Shown here in pieces: positions 1 through 7,049 of a DNA stretch of 29,501 bases. The notes beneath the pieces were generated by a model. It did not search any database. It was not told where the DNA came from and saw nothing but the letters and a program-made list of their open reading frames with translations. Source of the DNA: CALBPI01 sp039814545 (GTDB lineage: Bacteria; Pseudomonadota; Gammaproteobacteria; Steroidobacterales; Woeseiaceae); assembly GCA_039814545.1 (NCBI GenBank), contig JBCCBB010000033.1, forward strand, positions 1 through 29,501, read 5' to 3'. A program made the position numbers and the translations under genes. Each line of letters opens with the position of its first letter. The stretch's first letter is position 1.

Positions 1-362
1 CGCAGTTCTTCGCGTGCCGAGTTCGTTTCCTGCTCGATCTCCGCCCGTGCGGCCAGAAGCTGACGGTCGCGCTCGCGCTGACCCTCGGCTTTGCCTTCGG
101 CGATGATCTCGTTGGCACGCGCACGTGCCTGGTCGAGAATCTCGGCCGCCTGACCGCGAGCATCCGTGATGAGCTCCTCGACCCGGGACTCGGCCTTGGC
201 CAGGTCCTGTTGGCCGCGCTCGGCGGCCGCGAGACCGTCGGCGATCTTCTTACGGCGTTCCTCGACCGCTTCCATGAGCGGCGGCCAGACGAACTTCATG
301 ACCACGAACACAAAGATGAGGAACGTGATCATCTGCCCGAATAGGCTGATATTTGGATCCAC
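1..362 (-). CDS. atpF: ATP synthase F0 subunit b (partial; C-terminus beyond window)
   Basis: Subunit b is the peripheral stalk of the F-type ATP synthase; it anchors the F1 head to the membrane. The visible 120 codons begin with GTG at 362, preceded by GGAG nine bases upstream. They show the family pattern: a short polar start (MDPNISLFGQ), one hydrophobic segment at about residues 10-30 (ITFLIFVFVVMKFVWPPL), then a long charged, Ala/Glu/Arg-rich helix typical of the dimeric coiled coil. The gene runs off the left end, so the last quarter or so is missing (the family is about 156 residues). It follows atpE by 52 bases in the same operon. The start is supported both by the Shine-Dalgarno sequence and by the conserved N-terminal sequence. 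Confidence 0.96.
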   Translation of the reverse strand, partial: MDPNISLFGQMITFLIFVFVVMKFVWPPLMEAVEERRKKIADGLAAAERGQQDLAKAESRVEELITDARGQAAEILDQARARANEIIAEGKAEGQRERDRQLLAARAEIEQETNSAREEL

Positions 363-414
363 GCGCGATTACTCCGTTAGCCGTTGACGCAGAGTCGGCA
401 AAAGCCGACCGCGA

Positions 415-684
415 TTAACCCGTGACTGCGCTCAGCAGCGGGTTTGCGAACAGCAGCAGTGCAGCGAACGCGACGCCGATGATCGACAGGGCGTCGAGCA
501 GGCCGGCGATGATGAACATACGGCCCTGCAGCATGTTGCCGAGTTCGGGCTGGCGAGCGACACCTTCGAGGAACTTGCCGCCCAGGAGGCCGAAGCCGAT
601 ACCGGTACCCAGTGCGGCGAATGCCAGGATCATGCCGACGGCAATGGCGGTGTTGCCCTGGATATCAGCGATGAGAGCTTCCAT
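415..684 (-). CDS. atpE: ATP synthase F0 subunit c
   Basis: This is the 89-residue proteolipid that forms the rotating c-ring in the membrane and carries the ion. Two hydrophobic hairpin helices flank the polar loop RQPE (44-47). The first helix carries the glycine-rich packing motif GTGIGFGLLGG. The second carries the ion-binding carboxylate Asp64 in GLLDALSIIG, equivalent to Asp61 of E. coli. An Asp, with no obvious Na+-coordinating residues, suggests proton coupling (inference). AGGAG lies five bases before the ATG. It sits between atpB (45 bases upstream) and atpF, in the standard I-B-E-F order. Confidence 0.98.
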   Translation of the reverse strand: MEALIADIQGNTAIAVGMILAFAALGTGIGFGLLGGKFLEGVARQPELGNMLQGRMFIIAGLLDALSIIGVAFAALLLFANPLLSAVTG

Positions 685-729
685 GATGACTCCTAATCAA
701 AACGCGCTAATGGCGTAAACAAACAATAC

Positions 730-1512
730 TTAGTGCTTCTCGTAAGCGAGATTCAGATAAACGACGGTCAGCGTCATGAAGATGAACGCTTGCAGCGGGA
801 TTACCAGGATGTGGTAAATCGCCCAGATCGACCCCGGAATCCAGTTCAAGTAGAACGGCAGCAGGGCGATCAGCATAAAGATGAGCTCGGCGGCGTAGAG
901 GTTGCCGAACAGACGCAACGCCAGCGACAGCGGCTTGGCGAGCAGCTCGACGAAGTTCAACAGAATGTTGAACGGCACCAGCAACGGGAACTTGCCGAAC
1001 GGGTGGAACAACCACTCCTGCAGGTAGCCCTTGGCGCCCTTGCCCTTGAAGCTGTAAATGATGATGAGCACGAACACCGTCAGCGACAGGCTGAATGTGG
1101 CGTTGACGTCGGCCGAAGGCACGATACGCATGTATTCGAGGTGCAGGACGTCGTGTGCAAAGATTGGGATCAGGTCGACGGGGATGATGTCGAGCAGGTT
1201 CCAGAACAGCACCAACATAAAGATCGTCAGTGCCAGCGGTGCGATGAATCCGCGCGGGCCGTGGAAGCCTTCCTTGACCGAATCGTCAACGAATTCGACC
1301 ACGAGCTCGATGAATGCCTGGAATTTGCCCGGGACGTCTGCCGTGGCGCGACGGGCTGCGGTCCAGAACAAACCGACGAACAACAGGCCGCACAGCCAGG
1401 TGAAGAACAGCGTGTCGACGTGGACGGTGTAGAAACCCTCGCCCACAGAAAGATGCTCGAGGTGGTGGGAGACGTACTCGCTCGGGGTCTGCTTGTCCGC
1501 GCCGCTGGCCAT
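730..1512 (-). CDS. atpB: ATP synthase F0 subunit a
   Basis: This 260-residue integral membrane stator subunit provides the two proton half-channels facing the c-ring. The essential arginine is Arg200 in LALRLFGNLYAAEL, matching Arg210 of E. coli. Hydrophobic segments cluster around residues 35-52, 92-112, 140-155, 175-195, 203-222 and 235-255. An N-terminal periplasmic stretch rich in His/Glu (SEYVSHHLEHL) is usual for proteobacterial subunit a. Length is close to the family's 265-290 residues. The Shine-Dalgarno sequence is weak (AAGG about 12 bases before ATG). It lies 66 bases after atpI and 45 bases before atpE in the same operon. Confidence 0.98.
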   Translation of the reverse strand: MASGADKQTPSEYVSHHLEHLSVGEGFYTVHVDTLFFTWLCGLLFVGLFWTAARRATADVPGKFQAFIELVVEFVDDSVKEGFHGPRGFIAPLALTIFMLVLFWNLLDIIPVDLIPIFAHDVLHLEYMRIVPSADVNATFSLSLTVFVLIIIYSFKGKGAKGYLQEWLFHPFGKFPLLVPFNILLNFVELLAKPLSLALRLFGNLYAAELIFMLIALLPFYLNWIPGSIWAIYHILVIPLQAFIFMTLTVVYLNLAYEKH

Positions 1513-1578
1513 TCGCTATCTACACCTTAATAAACACTGTCAGCGCACACCTTTAATGTGGGGGCGTGCCGCCGCATC

Positions 1579-1968
1579 TCAATTCGCCGTTTCGTCCCCG
1601 GCGGGGCCCGTGTCGATGCGCCAGCGCAGGGCTGCCGCGAACACGAAAAGCGTCACTACGAAGGTCACCGCAAAGGGCACAAACTGCGCCGCGAAGTACT
1701 TCGCCATGATGCCGAACATCAAAGCCGCGCCGAAGAGCTTGAACACTTCGGCGCGATAAAAGGCCGCCACAATCGCTTGTGGCGGCGCTGCGTCTTTTTG
1801 GGCATACACTCGAGCCGCAACCTGCAGGCTGAGCAATGCGCTGCCGAGTCCTCCGGCGAGCGCGGCAAGCGCTGCGGCGGGGCTGTCGAGCAACCAAATC
1901 AGGCCCCCGAAGACTCCGATTAACGCCTGTATCGCAATGATGCGGACAGGGACCGCGCCGGGTCGCAC
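1579..1968 (-). CDS. atpI: ATP synthase accessory protein I (AtpI family)
   Basis: AtpI-type proteins are small membrane proteins that head many atp operons and help assemble the c-ring or support Mg2+ supply; they are not part of the finished enzyme. This one is 129 residues with four hydrophobic segments (about 9-28, 30-50, 70-90 and 95-115) and the polar FYRAEVFKL segment between the second and third, as in the family. I chose GTG at 1968 because AAGGAG lies seven bases upstream. Longer in-frame extensions upstream enter promoter DNA and do not look like protein. It is the first gene after the promoter at 2020-2048. Sequence conservation in this family is low, so the call rests on topology and position. 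Confidence 0.88.
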   Translation of the reverse strand: MRPGAVPVRIIAIQALIGVFGGLIWLLDSPAAALAALAGGLGSALLSLQVAARVYAQKDAAPPQAIVAAFYRAEVFKLFGAALMFGIMAKYFAAQFVPFAVTFVVTLFVFAAALRWRIDTGPAGDETAN

Positions 1969-2286
1969 TGGTCGACTCCTTGGCGTACTCGCCGGGCCGG
2001 AAACCTCAAAAGCGCGCGCAGTATATAGGCTCGATTGCCCCTCGGCAAACCCGTACGTGACGTAATCAGGACAATAATCCGGGCCAAATGAGACCCCCGA
2101 CACGGCGCCCGGCGGCGGGCGCGCCGTACAGTTCCTGACGTCACGGCCGCTACCTAGGCGAGCGGCCCGATTCCGGCGGCCCGGGCTGCCCATTTGGGGC
2201 CGGTCTCCGGGGCTCCGACAGGCCGAAATTCAGGGATCCGCCGCGCGGCGGGCAGGCGCTAGGGACCAGCACAGGGCAACACCAAC
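1969..2286. other. divergent intergenic region between atpI and EAL gene
   Basis: About 318 bases without a convincing gene. The left third holds the atp promoter. Further right are two copies of TGACGT (2058-2063 and 2136-2141, the second inside the palindrome TGACGTCA) and a GC-rich imperfect inverted repeat around 2102-2127 (ACGGCGCCCG against CGGGCGCGCCGT). These could be regulator sites for the EAL gene, but no family is recognisable. I see no clear promoter on the plus strand. Confidence 0.5.
2020..2048 (-). promoter_or_regulatory. sigma-70-like promoter of the atp operon
   Basis: On the minus strand, TTGCCG (2043-2048) and TATACT (2020-2025) are separated by 17 bases. They match the -35 and -10 consensus at 4/6 and 5/6 positions. 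The predicted transcript would start near 2013 and give a leader of about 45 bases before the atpI GTG, which has a good Shine-Dalgarno site. No closer alternative was seen. Confidence 0.6.
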
Positions 2287-3123
2287 ATGCAGAGCATTTC
2301 ACGGGACGAGTTCGAACGCGCATTGGAGCACGGCGAGTTTCTGGTCCAGTACCAGCCCAAGATGGCCCGGATGACGGGGCGAACGGACTGGGTCACGACC
2401 GAGGCCGAAGCGCTGATCCGCTGGCGCCACCCCGAGCGTGGCCGCATTTCGCCGCTCGACTTCCTCTCCCAGGCCGTCGACTGCGGCATGATGCCCGCGC
2501 TCGGCGACTACGTGCTCGAGCAAACGCTGACCCAGCTCACGCGCTGGCGCGCGAATGGGCTGCAGCTCAACGGCTGCGTCAATCTTGACGCCAGCCTGCT
2601 TCGGGATATCGAGCTCGCGGGCCATTACGAGCGCATGGTGCGCCGGTTCGACCTGCCCTGTGACGCCATCACCTTCGAAATTGCCCAGCCCACGATCGCC
2701 GGCGACGAAGAAGCCTGTACCACGGTCATGGCCGCCCTGCGCCGCAAGGGGTTTCGGCTCTCACTCGATGATTTCGGTGCCGCCCGCGAGTCTTTGTCGT
2801 CCTTCGGACGGCTCGACTTCGACGAGATCAAGATCCACGCCTCGCTGCTCATCGAGGCCCGCGACAACGCCATCACGCGCCAGGCGCTGGCGGCCGTCAC
2901 GGGCATGGCGCACGCGCTCGGAATCACGGTCTGCGCGGAAGGCGTAGAGGAAGCGGCCACCTTCGACTTCCTGAAAGAAATTCGCTGCGACAAGATGCAG
3001 GGCTTTTTCATCTCGGAAGCCGTCATGCCCGAGATCATTCAGCGCTGCTACCCGGCCGTGGACCAGGCCAACGCCATGGAAGTCATCAACGAAGCGACGG
3101 GGATGTACGCCGCCAGCCGCTAG
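2287..3123 (+). CDS. stand-alone EAL-domain protein, putative c-di-GMP phosphodiesterase
   Basis: This 278-residue protein is an EAL domain with no sensor or membrane part, so it is probably cytoplasmic. EAL enzymes hydrolyse cyclic-di-GMP to pGpG. Most catalytic positions are present: EAL at 41-43, Asn99 in VNLDAS, Glu131, Asp161-Asp162 in DDFG, Lys182, Glu218 in AEGVE and Gln238. Three places deviate from the usual consensus: EIAQP instead of ELTE[ST], KIH instead of KID, and a changed loop 6 (DDFGAARESLSSF instead of DDFGxGYSSL). Loop 6 governs dimerisation and metal binding, so activity may be reduced, or the protein may be a c-di-GMP binder. It stands alone on the plus strand between atpI and parB, with a weak AGGG Shine-Dalgarno sequence. 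Family assignment is secure; enzymatic activity is not. Confidence 0.9.
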   Translation: MQSISRDEFERALEHGEFLVQYQPKMARMTGRTDWVTTEAEALIRWRHPERGRISPLDFLSQAVDCGMMPALGDYVLEQTLTQLTRWRANGLQLNGCVNLDASLLRDIELAGHYERMVRRFDLPCDAITFEIAQPTIAGDEEACTTVMAALRRKGFRLSLDDFGAARESLSSFGRLDFDEIKIHASLLIEARDNAITRQALAAVTGMAHALGITVCAEGVEEAATFDFLKEIRCDKMQGFFISEAVMPEIIQRCYPAVDQANAMEVINEATGMYAASR

Positions 3124-3143
3124 GGCCAGTCGGCGCCGAGGCG

Positions 3144-4040
3144 TTAGCCGATCTTTTCGAGGATGCCCTCGAGCTCATCGAGACTCGTGTAGCTGATCAC
3201 GAGCGCGCCCTTGCCCGGGCCGCTCTGGCGAATCGCCACGCTGGCGCCCAGCTTTTCCTGCAAGTCCGTTTCAAGCCGAACGACATCGGGGTCGCGCTTG
3301 GCCGGGGCGGGCGCCTTTTTCTTCGGCTTGCTGAGTTCCCGCACCCGGCGCTCGGTTTCGCGCACAGACAGACTCTTCGCCACGACCTGCCGCGCGAGCT
3401 CGATCTGCGCACGCTTGTCGGAAACCCCGAGCAGCGCCCGCGCGTGGCCCATATCGAGGTCGCGCGCTTCCAGGAGTGACTGCACGTCCTCGTTAAGCTC
3501 CAGCAGACGCAACAGATTACTCACCGCAGCGCGGGAACGCCCCACGGCCTCGGCGCCCTGCTGGTGGGTCATATCGAATTCGTGGATGAGTCGCGACAAG
3601 GCCCGAGCCTCTTCCAGCGGGTTCAGGTCTTCGCGCTGGATGTTCTCGATGAGCGCCATGGCCACGGCGGCCGTATCGGACACGTCGTGCACGACCACAG
3701 GCACCGACTGCAGACCCGCGATCTGGGCCGCTCGCCAGCGCCGCTCACCGGCGATGATTTCGTAGCGCTGTTCACCGGCGCCTGATGCCAGTGGCCGCAC
3801 AGCAATGGGCTGCACGATGCCTTGCGCGGAAATCGAGCTCGCGAGTTCCTCGAGCGATTCCGTACGCATGTCGATTCGCGGCTGGTACTGGCCGCGTTGC
3901 AGCAGGTCTACGGGCAGCTCGCGCTGGCTGGCGGCGGGCGCGGTGGACGGCTCTGAATCGGGTGTCGCAGGCGTCTGGCGCTGCGCATCACCGAGCAGGG
4001 CACCGAGCCCGCGACCGAGACTTTTTCGCTTGTTGGCCAT
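3144..4040 (-). CDS. parB: chromosome partitioning protein ParB
   Basis: ParB is a CTP-dependent DNA clamp that loads at parS near the origin and works with ParA in chromosome segregation. The 298 residues show the family order. The N-terminal ParA-stimulating peptide contains GRGLGALLG (9-17). The CTP-binding ParB/Srx fold has GERRWRA (98-104) and ENIQREDLNP (132-141). A helix-turn-helix follows at about 157-180 (QQGAEAVGRSRAAVSNLL). After a basic Lys/Ala/Pro linker (238-249) comes the C-terminal dimerisation domain. It lies 35 bases after parA without a strong Shine-Dalgarno site, which suggests translational coupling. Its end faces the EAL gene's end 20 bases away. I did not find an obvious parS 16-mer in this window. 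Confidence 0.98.
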   Translation of the reverse strand: MANKRKSLGRGLGALLGDAQRQTPATPDSEPSTAPAASQRELPVDLLQRGQYQPRIDMRTESLEELASSISAQGIVQPIAVRPLASGAGEQRYEIIAGERRWRAAQIAGLQSVPVVVHDVSDTAAVAMALIENIQREDLNPLEEARALSRLIHEFDMTHQQGAEAVGRSRAAVSNLLRLLELNEDVQSLLEARDLDMGHARALLGVSDKRAQIELARQVVAKSLSVRETERRVRELSKPKKKAPAPAKRDPDVVRLETDLQEKLGASVAIRQSGPGKGALVISYTSLDELEGILEKIG

Positions 4041-4075
4041 GGCGGCTGGGATCCGGACGGGGTGAGGGCGCTACC

Positions 4076-4867
4076 CTATTGCGCGGCGACGGCCGCTGCA
4101 AGTGACTCCTCACGGCGGATGATTTCACCCGCGAGTGCCAGGTAGGCGAGTGCCCCGCGCGAATGGCGGTCGTGCAACAGTACGGGGCGGCCGAAGCTTG
4201 GCGCCTCCGCCAGGCGCACGTTGCGTGGGATGATCGTGCGGAACACCTTCTCACCAAAATGCTCGTGCAACTGCGCCGACACAGCGTTGGCCAGGTTATT
4301 GCGCGGGTCGAACATAGTGCGCAGCAGGCCGTACACGCTCAACGACGGGTTCACGGTCTCCTGCACCTGTTCGATGGTGCCGATCAGCGCGGTCAGACCC
4401 TCAAGCGCGTAGTACTCGCACTGCATGGGAATCAGCACGCCATCGGCCGCCGTAAGCGCGTTGACCGTGAGCATGTTGATCGACGGCGGGCAGTCGACAA
4501 GCACGAAGTCGTACATACCCAGCACGGGCTCGAGCGCCTTGCGCAGCCGCATCTCGCGACCGATTTCCTTAAGCAACTGCACTTCGGCCAGCGTCAGGTC
4601 GTCGTTGCCGGGCAGCACGGCGAAGTTGCCCTCGGGAACACCCACAATCGTGTCTGCGGCCGTCGCCTCGTTGAGCAGGACCTCGCAGGCCGAGCGATCG
4701 AGGTTCATCTTCTCGACACCGCAGCCCATGGTCGCGTTGCCCTGCGGGTCGATGTCGACGACCAGGACACGGCGCTGTGTCGCCGCCAGTGAGGCAGCGA
4801 GATTCACGCAGGTTGTCGTCTTGCCGACGCCGCCTTTCTGGTTGGCGACAGCGAGCACTCTGGTCAT
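4076..4867 (-). CDS. parA: chromosome partitioning ATPase ParA
   Basis: ParA is a deviant Walker ATPase that binds DNA non-specifically as an ATP dimer and moves ParB-bound origins. From the ATG at 4867 it is 263 residues. The deviant Walker A is KGGVGKTT (11-18, signature Lys11), the A' motif is DIDPQGN (38-44), and Walker B is VLVDCPP. I chose ATG 4867 because GGGAG lies seven bases upstream and the family starts M-x-(R/K)-(V/I)-(L/I)-A-(V/I)-A-N-Q-K-G-G. An in-frame GTG at 4885, touching the rsmG stop, would add six residues. It follows rsmG by 17 bases and precedes parB by 35, forming an rsmG-parA-parB unit. Confidence 0.98.
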   Translation of the reverse strand: MTRVLAVANQKGGVGKTTTCVNLAASLAATQRRVLVVDIDPQGNATMGCGVEKMNLDRSACEVLLNEATAADTIVGVPEGNFAVLPGNDDLTLAEVQLLKEIGREMRLRKALEPVLGMYDFVLVDCPPSINMLTVNALTAADGVLIPMQCEYYALEGLTALIGTIEQVQETVNPSLSVYGLLRTMFDPRNNLANAVSAQLHEHFGEKVFRTIIPRNVRLAEAPSFGRPVLLHDRHSRGALAYLALAGEIIRREESLAAAVAAQ

Positions 4868-4884
4868 ATTCGGGCTCCCGGCCA

Positions 4885-5526
4885 CTAGGCGTCCCTGTCG
4901 CGACTTATGACAACAAGGGTCCGGCGGCCGTCGAGAAAGGGTACCACCACGGGCTCACAAACGGTCTGCCAACCAGCCGGTACCGCGGCAAGTTCGTCAT
5001 CGCCGATAGGGCCCTTAAGCGCGAGCAGGCGCCCGCCCGGCGCCACAAGATGACCCGCCCAGCCGACAAAGCGTTCGAGCGGCGCGAGTGCGCGACATGT
5101 GACGGTATCGAAACCCGCTGCGTCTTCGTAGGCCTCGGCGCGCGCGTGCACGGTAGCGACGTTTGAAAGGCCGAGCTCCGCGGCGGCCTGCGTGACGAAC
5201 CGGAGCTTTTTGCGGTTGCTGTCGAGCAGTGTGAATTGCCGCTCGGGCGCTAGGACGGCGAGCGGCAGGCCCGGGAAACCGGCGCCTGTGCCCACGTCAA
5301 GTACGCGCGAGCCCTGCACGGCGGGAGCCGCGACCAGGCTGTCGAACAGGTGCTTGACGAGCGCCTCGCCAGGCTCGGCGATGGCGGTCAGGTTGTAGGT
5401 CTTGTTCCAACGCTCGAGCAGCGTGAGTAGCGCAATCAGCTGATCGCAGGCGGCCGCGTCGAGCGCGAGACCGAGCTCGCCGGCGCCCTTCTCTAGCCTT
5501 GATCGCAGTGCGTTGGGTTTAGACAT
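4885..5526 (-). CDS. rsmG: 16S rRNA (guanine(527)-N7)-methyltransferase
   Basis: RsmG (formerly GidB) uses S-adenosylmethionine to methylate N7 of G527 in 16S rRNA; loss of the family member gives low-level streptomycin resistance. The 213 residues contain the RsmG-specific WNKTYNLTAI (40-49), the SAM-binding VLDVGTGAGFPG (75-86), LLDSNRKK and ALAPL in the Rossmann methyltransferase core, and LLALKG near the end. It is normally co-transcribed with mnmG, but here they are separated by about 10 kb, and a terminator hairpin ends only 13 bases before the start codon. Its promoter is therefore unclear. No strong Shine-Dalgarno sequence is visible (GACGGACG before ATG). Confidence 0.97.
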   Translation of the reverse strand: MSKPNALRSRLEKGAGELGLALDAAACDQLIALLTLLERWNKTYNLTAIAEPGEALVKHLFDSLVAAPAVQGSRVLDVGTGAGFPGLPLAVLAPERQFTLLDSNRKKLRFVTQAAAELGLSNVATVHARAEAYEDAAGFDTVTCRALAPLERFVGWAGHLVAPGGRLLALKGPIGDDELAAVPAGWQTVCEPVVVPFLDGRRTLVVISRDRDA

Positions 5527-5539
5527 CGTCCGTCGCGGG

Positions 5540-5573
5540 AAAAAAAACCCCGACGCGCCTGTGCGCGCCGGGG
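5540..5573 (-). terminator. intrinsic terminator after the OmpA-family gene
   Basis: Read on the minus strand, CCCCG-C-GCGCG, loop ACAG, CGCGC-T-CGGGG forms a stem of about 10 pairs with one mismatch, followed directly by eight T (5547 to 5540). It lies 24 bases after the stop of the OmpA-family gene. It is the clearest intrinsic terminator in the window. Confidence 0.9.
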
Positions 5574-5597
5574 TTCTCGTTTCGTCTGCGTCGCGTA

Positions 5598-6857
5598 TCA
5601 GCGATTCAGGATACGCAGCTCAACGCGGCGGTTGGCGGCCTTGCCGGCTGCCGTGCCGTTGTCCGCGACGGGCGCTTCTTCGCCGTAACCGCGTACCGAC
5701 AAGTTGTCACCGTTGGCGCCGCGCTCGACGAGGTAGTTGCGTACCGTGCGGGCACGACGCTCCGAAAGCGACGCGTTATAGGCAGCCGCACCGTCGCTAT
5801 CGGTGTGGCCGGCCACTTCAACGGCCAGGTCGGGGTTCTGCGCCAGCGTGGCGGCAGCCTCGTTGAGCACCGCTTCGGCACCCGGCACGAGACGGTCCGA
5901 GTTGGTCTCGAAGTTCACGCCCGGCAGCTCGATGACATCACCGGCCTTGATCTCGCAACCGCGGACGTCAACGGCCGCACCGGCAACGGTGTCCGGGCAT
6001 TCGTCAGCCGAGTTCTTAACGCCGTCACCGTCGTCGTCGCGCTCACAGCCGTTGGCGTCGACATCGGCGCCGCGCGGCGTGTTCGGGCAGCGATCGGCCG
6101 AGTTCTTGACGCCGTCGCCGTCGTCATCGCGCTCACAACCGTTCGCATCGACGCTCGCGCCAGCCGCCGTGTTCGGGCACTGATCCGCCGAGTTCTTGAC
6201 GCCGTCGCCGTCGTCATCGCGCTCGCAACCGCTCGAATCGACAACGATGCCCGGAGGCGTGTTCGGGCAGCGGTCCGTCATGTCCGGCACGCCGTCACCG
6301 TCGGTGTCGATGATCTTGGTTTTCTTATCACCAAAGGCGAACTGCAGGCCGACGCTGTAAATGCTGTCGCTGAATTCGCCGCCGCCGAGCTCGTTGCGCA
6401 GCCGGTACTGGAAGCGCAGACCAAACCGGTCCGACGTCGAGATCAGCAAGCCCGCACCGACGTTGGCTGCGAGCCGGTCGGTGCTGCGACCGCTATCGAA
6501 GTCGATCTGCAGGTTACTGAGACCCGCGAGCAGGTAGGGCGATACGAGGCTTTCGCGATCAAAGACCGCAAGCCCGTTAATACCCAGCTCGAGGTGGTCC
6601 TGGCCGTTCGGGGTACCGCCTGCTTCTAATGATGCGGTGTGCGCAAACGCCTCGAAGCTCCACCGCTCCGTGTAGGTGTAGCCGATCGCCAGCGAACCAC
6701 CAAAATCATCTTCGACATTGCGGTCCGTGTCGTCGTCAACGAAGTCTGCGGACGGCGTCACGTAAATCTGGCCTTCGCCATCAGCGGCGGGGGCTGCCAG
6801 AGCCAGCGACAAACCGGTGACCAGGGCGAGCAGGCGCGTCAGAGCTCGAAAAGACAT
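5598..6857 (-). CDS. OmpA-family outer-membrane protein with TSP type-3 repeats
   Basis: This is a 419-residue OprF/OmpA-type protein tethering the outer membrane to peptidoglycan. A signal peptide covers about 1-24. An OmpA-like beta-barrel covers about 28-176, with alternating hydrophobic strands. Four thrombospondin type-3 calcium-binding repeats (about 184-302) have the pattern DxDGDGVxxxxDxCPxT. The C-terminal OmpA domain (about 310-419) includes GHTDSDG (Asp353) and LSERRA (Arg368), the residues that hold meso-diaminopimelate. ATG at 6857 is supported by GGAGG eight bases upstream and the signal peptide. The gene has its own promoter and terminator, so it is a single-gene unit. Paired cysteines in each repeat (CPxT...GCE) may form disulfides. 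The exact role (porin or structural) cannot be read from sequence. Confidence 0.93.
   Translation of the reverse strand: MSFRALTRLLALVTGLSLALAAPAADGEGQIYVTPSADFVDDDTDRNVEDDFGGSLAIGYTYTERWSFEAFAHTASLEAGGTPNGQDHLELGINGLAVFDRESLVSPYLLAGLSNLQIDFDSGRSTDRLAANVGAGLLISTSDRFGLRFQYRLRNELGGGEFSDSIYSVGLQFAFGDKKTKIIDTDGDGVPDMTDRCPNTPPGIVVDSSGCERDDDGDGVKNSADQCPNTAAGASVDANGCERDDDGDGVKNSADRCPNTPRGADVDANGCERDDDGDGVKNSADECPDTVAGAAVDVRGCEIKAGDVIELPGVNFETNSDRLVPGAEAVLNEAAATLAQNPDLAVEVAGHTDSDGAAAYNASLSERRARTVRNYLVERGANGDNLSVRGYGEEAPVADNGTAAGKAANRRVELRILNR
5981..6310 (-). repeat. 90-bp tandem repeats encoding TSP type-3 units
   Basis: Four units of 90 bp lie inside the OmpA-family gene. The segment AGTTCTTRACGCCGTC recurs at exactly 90-base steps (6011, 6101, 6191), with a more diverged first unit at 6281. 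Units 2-4 encode nearly the same peptide (DDDGDGVKNSAD then CPxT). The high DNA identity of the central three suggests recent duplication or gene conversion. Confidence 0.85.
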
Positions 6858-6928
6858 GTGTATTCCCTCCCAAGGAACCATGTAGGTATCAGCGGCTTGT
6901 GTCCCGCGCCGCTGACTCTCGTGCGCGT

Positions 6929-6957
6929 ATTGTGCGAGAAGGACAGAGCCGGGACAA
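6929..6957 (-). promoter_or_regulatory. predicted promoter of the OmpA-family gene
   Basis: On the minus strand, TTGTCC (6952-6957) and CACAAT (6929-6934) are separated by 17 bases, each with 4/6 consensus matches. The transcript would start near 6922, about 65 bases before the ATG. The rest of the 192-base divergent gap to the photolyase gene shows no other clear signal. Confidence 0.45.
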
Positions 6958-7049
6958 CTGCGCCCGGCGGTTTCGCAACCAATCCCGAGCCACCAGCGAA
7001 AGCACCAACGCGGCAACGCGATCCCCCGATACCCGCCCCAGGACCCGAA

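Noticed and set aside
733..1530. Long open frames opposite real genes (for example opposite atpB, parA, mnmG and dnaA)
   Set aside because: These are shadow frames common in GC-rich DNA; their translations are Arg/His/Gln-rich, have no family features and lie wholly under conserved genes.
1969..2193. N-terminal extension of atpI
   Set aside because: It runs through the predicted promoter; GTG 1968 has AAGGAG at ideal distance and gives a normal family length.
3130..3139. Palindrome TCGGCGCCGA as terminator between EAL gene and parB
   Set aside because: Short perfect palindrome with no loop and no T-run on either strand.
5981..6310. Regularly spaced repeats resembling a CRISPR array
   Set aside because: The 90-base units are continuous in-frame TSP type-3 coding repeats inside the OmpA-family gene, with no variable spacers.
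6639..7049. Long N-terminal extension of the photolyase
   Set aside because: The sequence upstream of GTG 7050 overlaps the divergent OmpA-family gene and its promoter, lacks family similarity, and the GTG has a good ribosome site.
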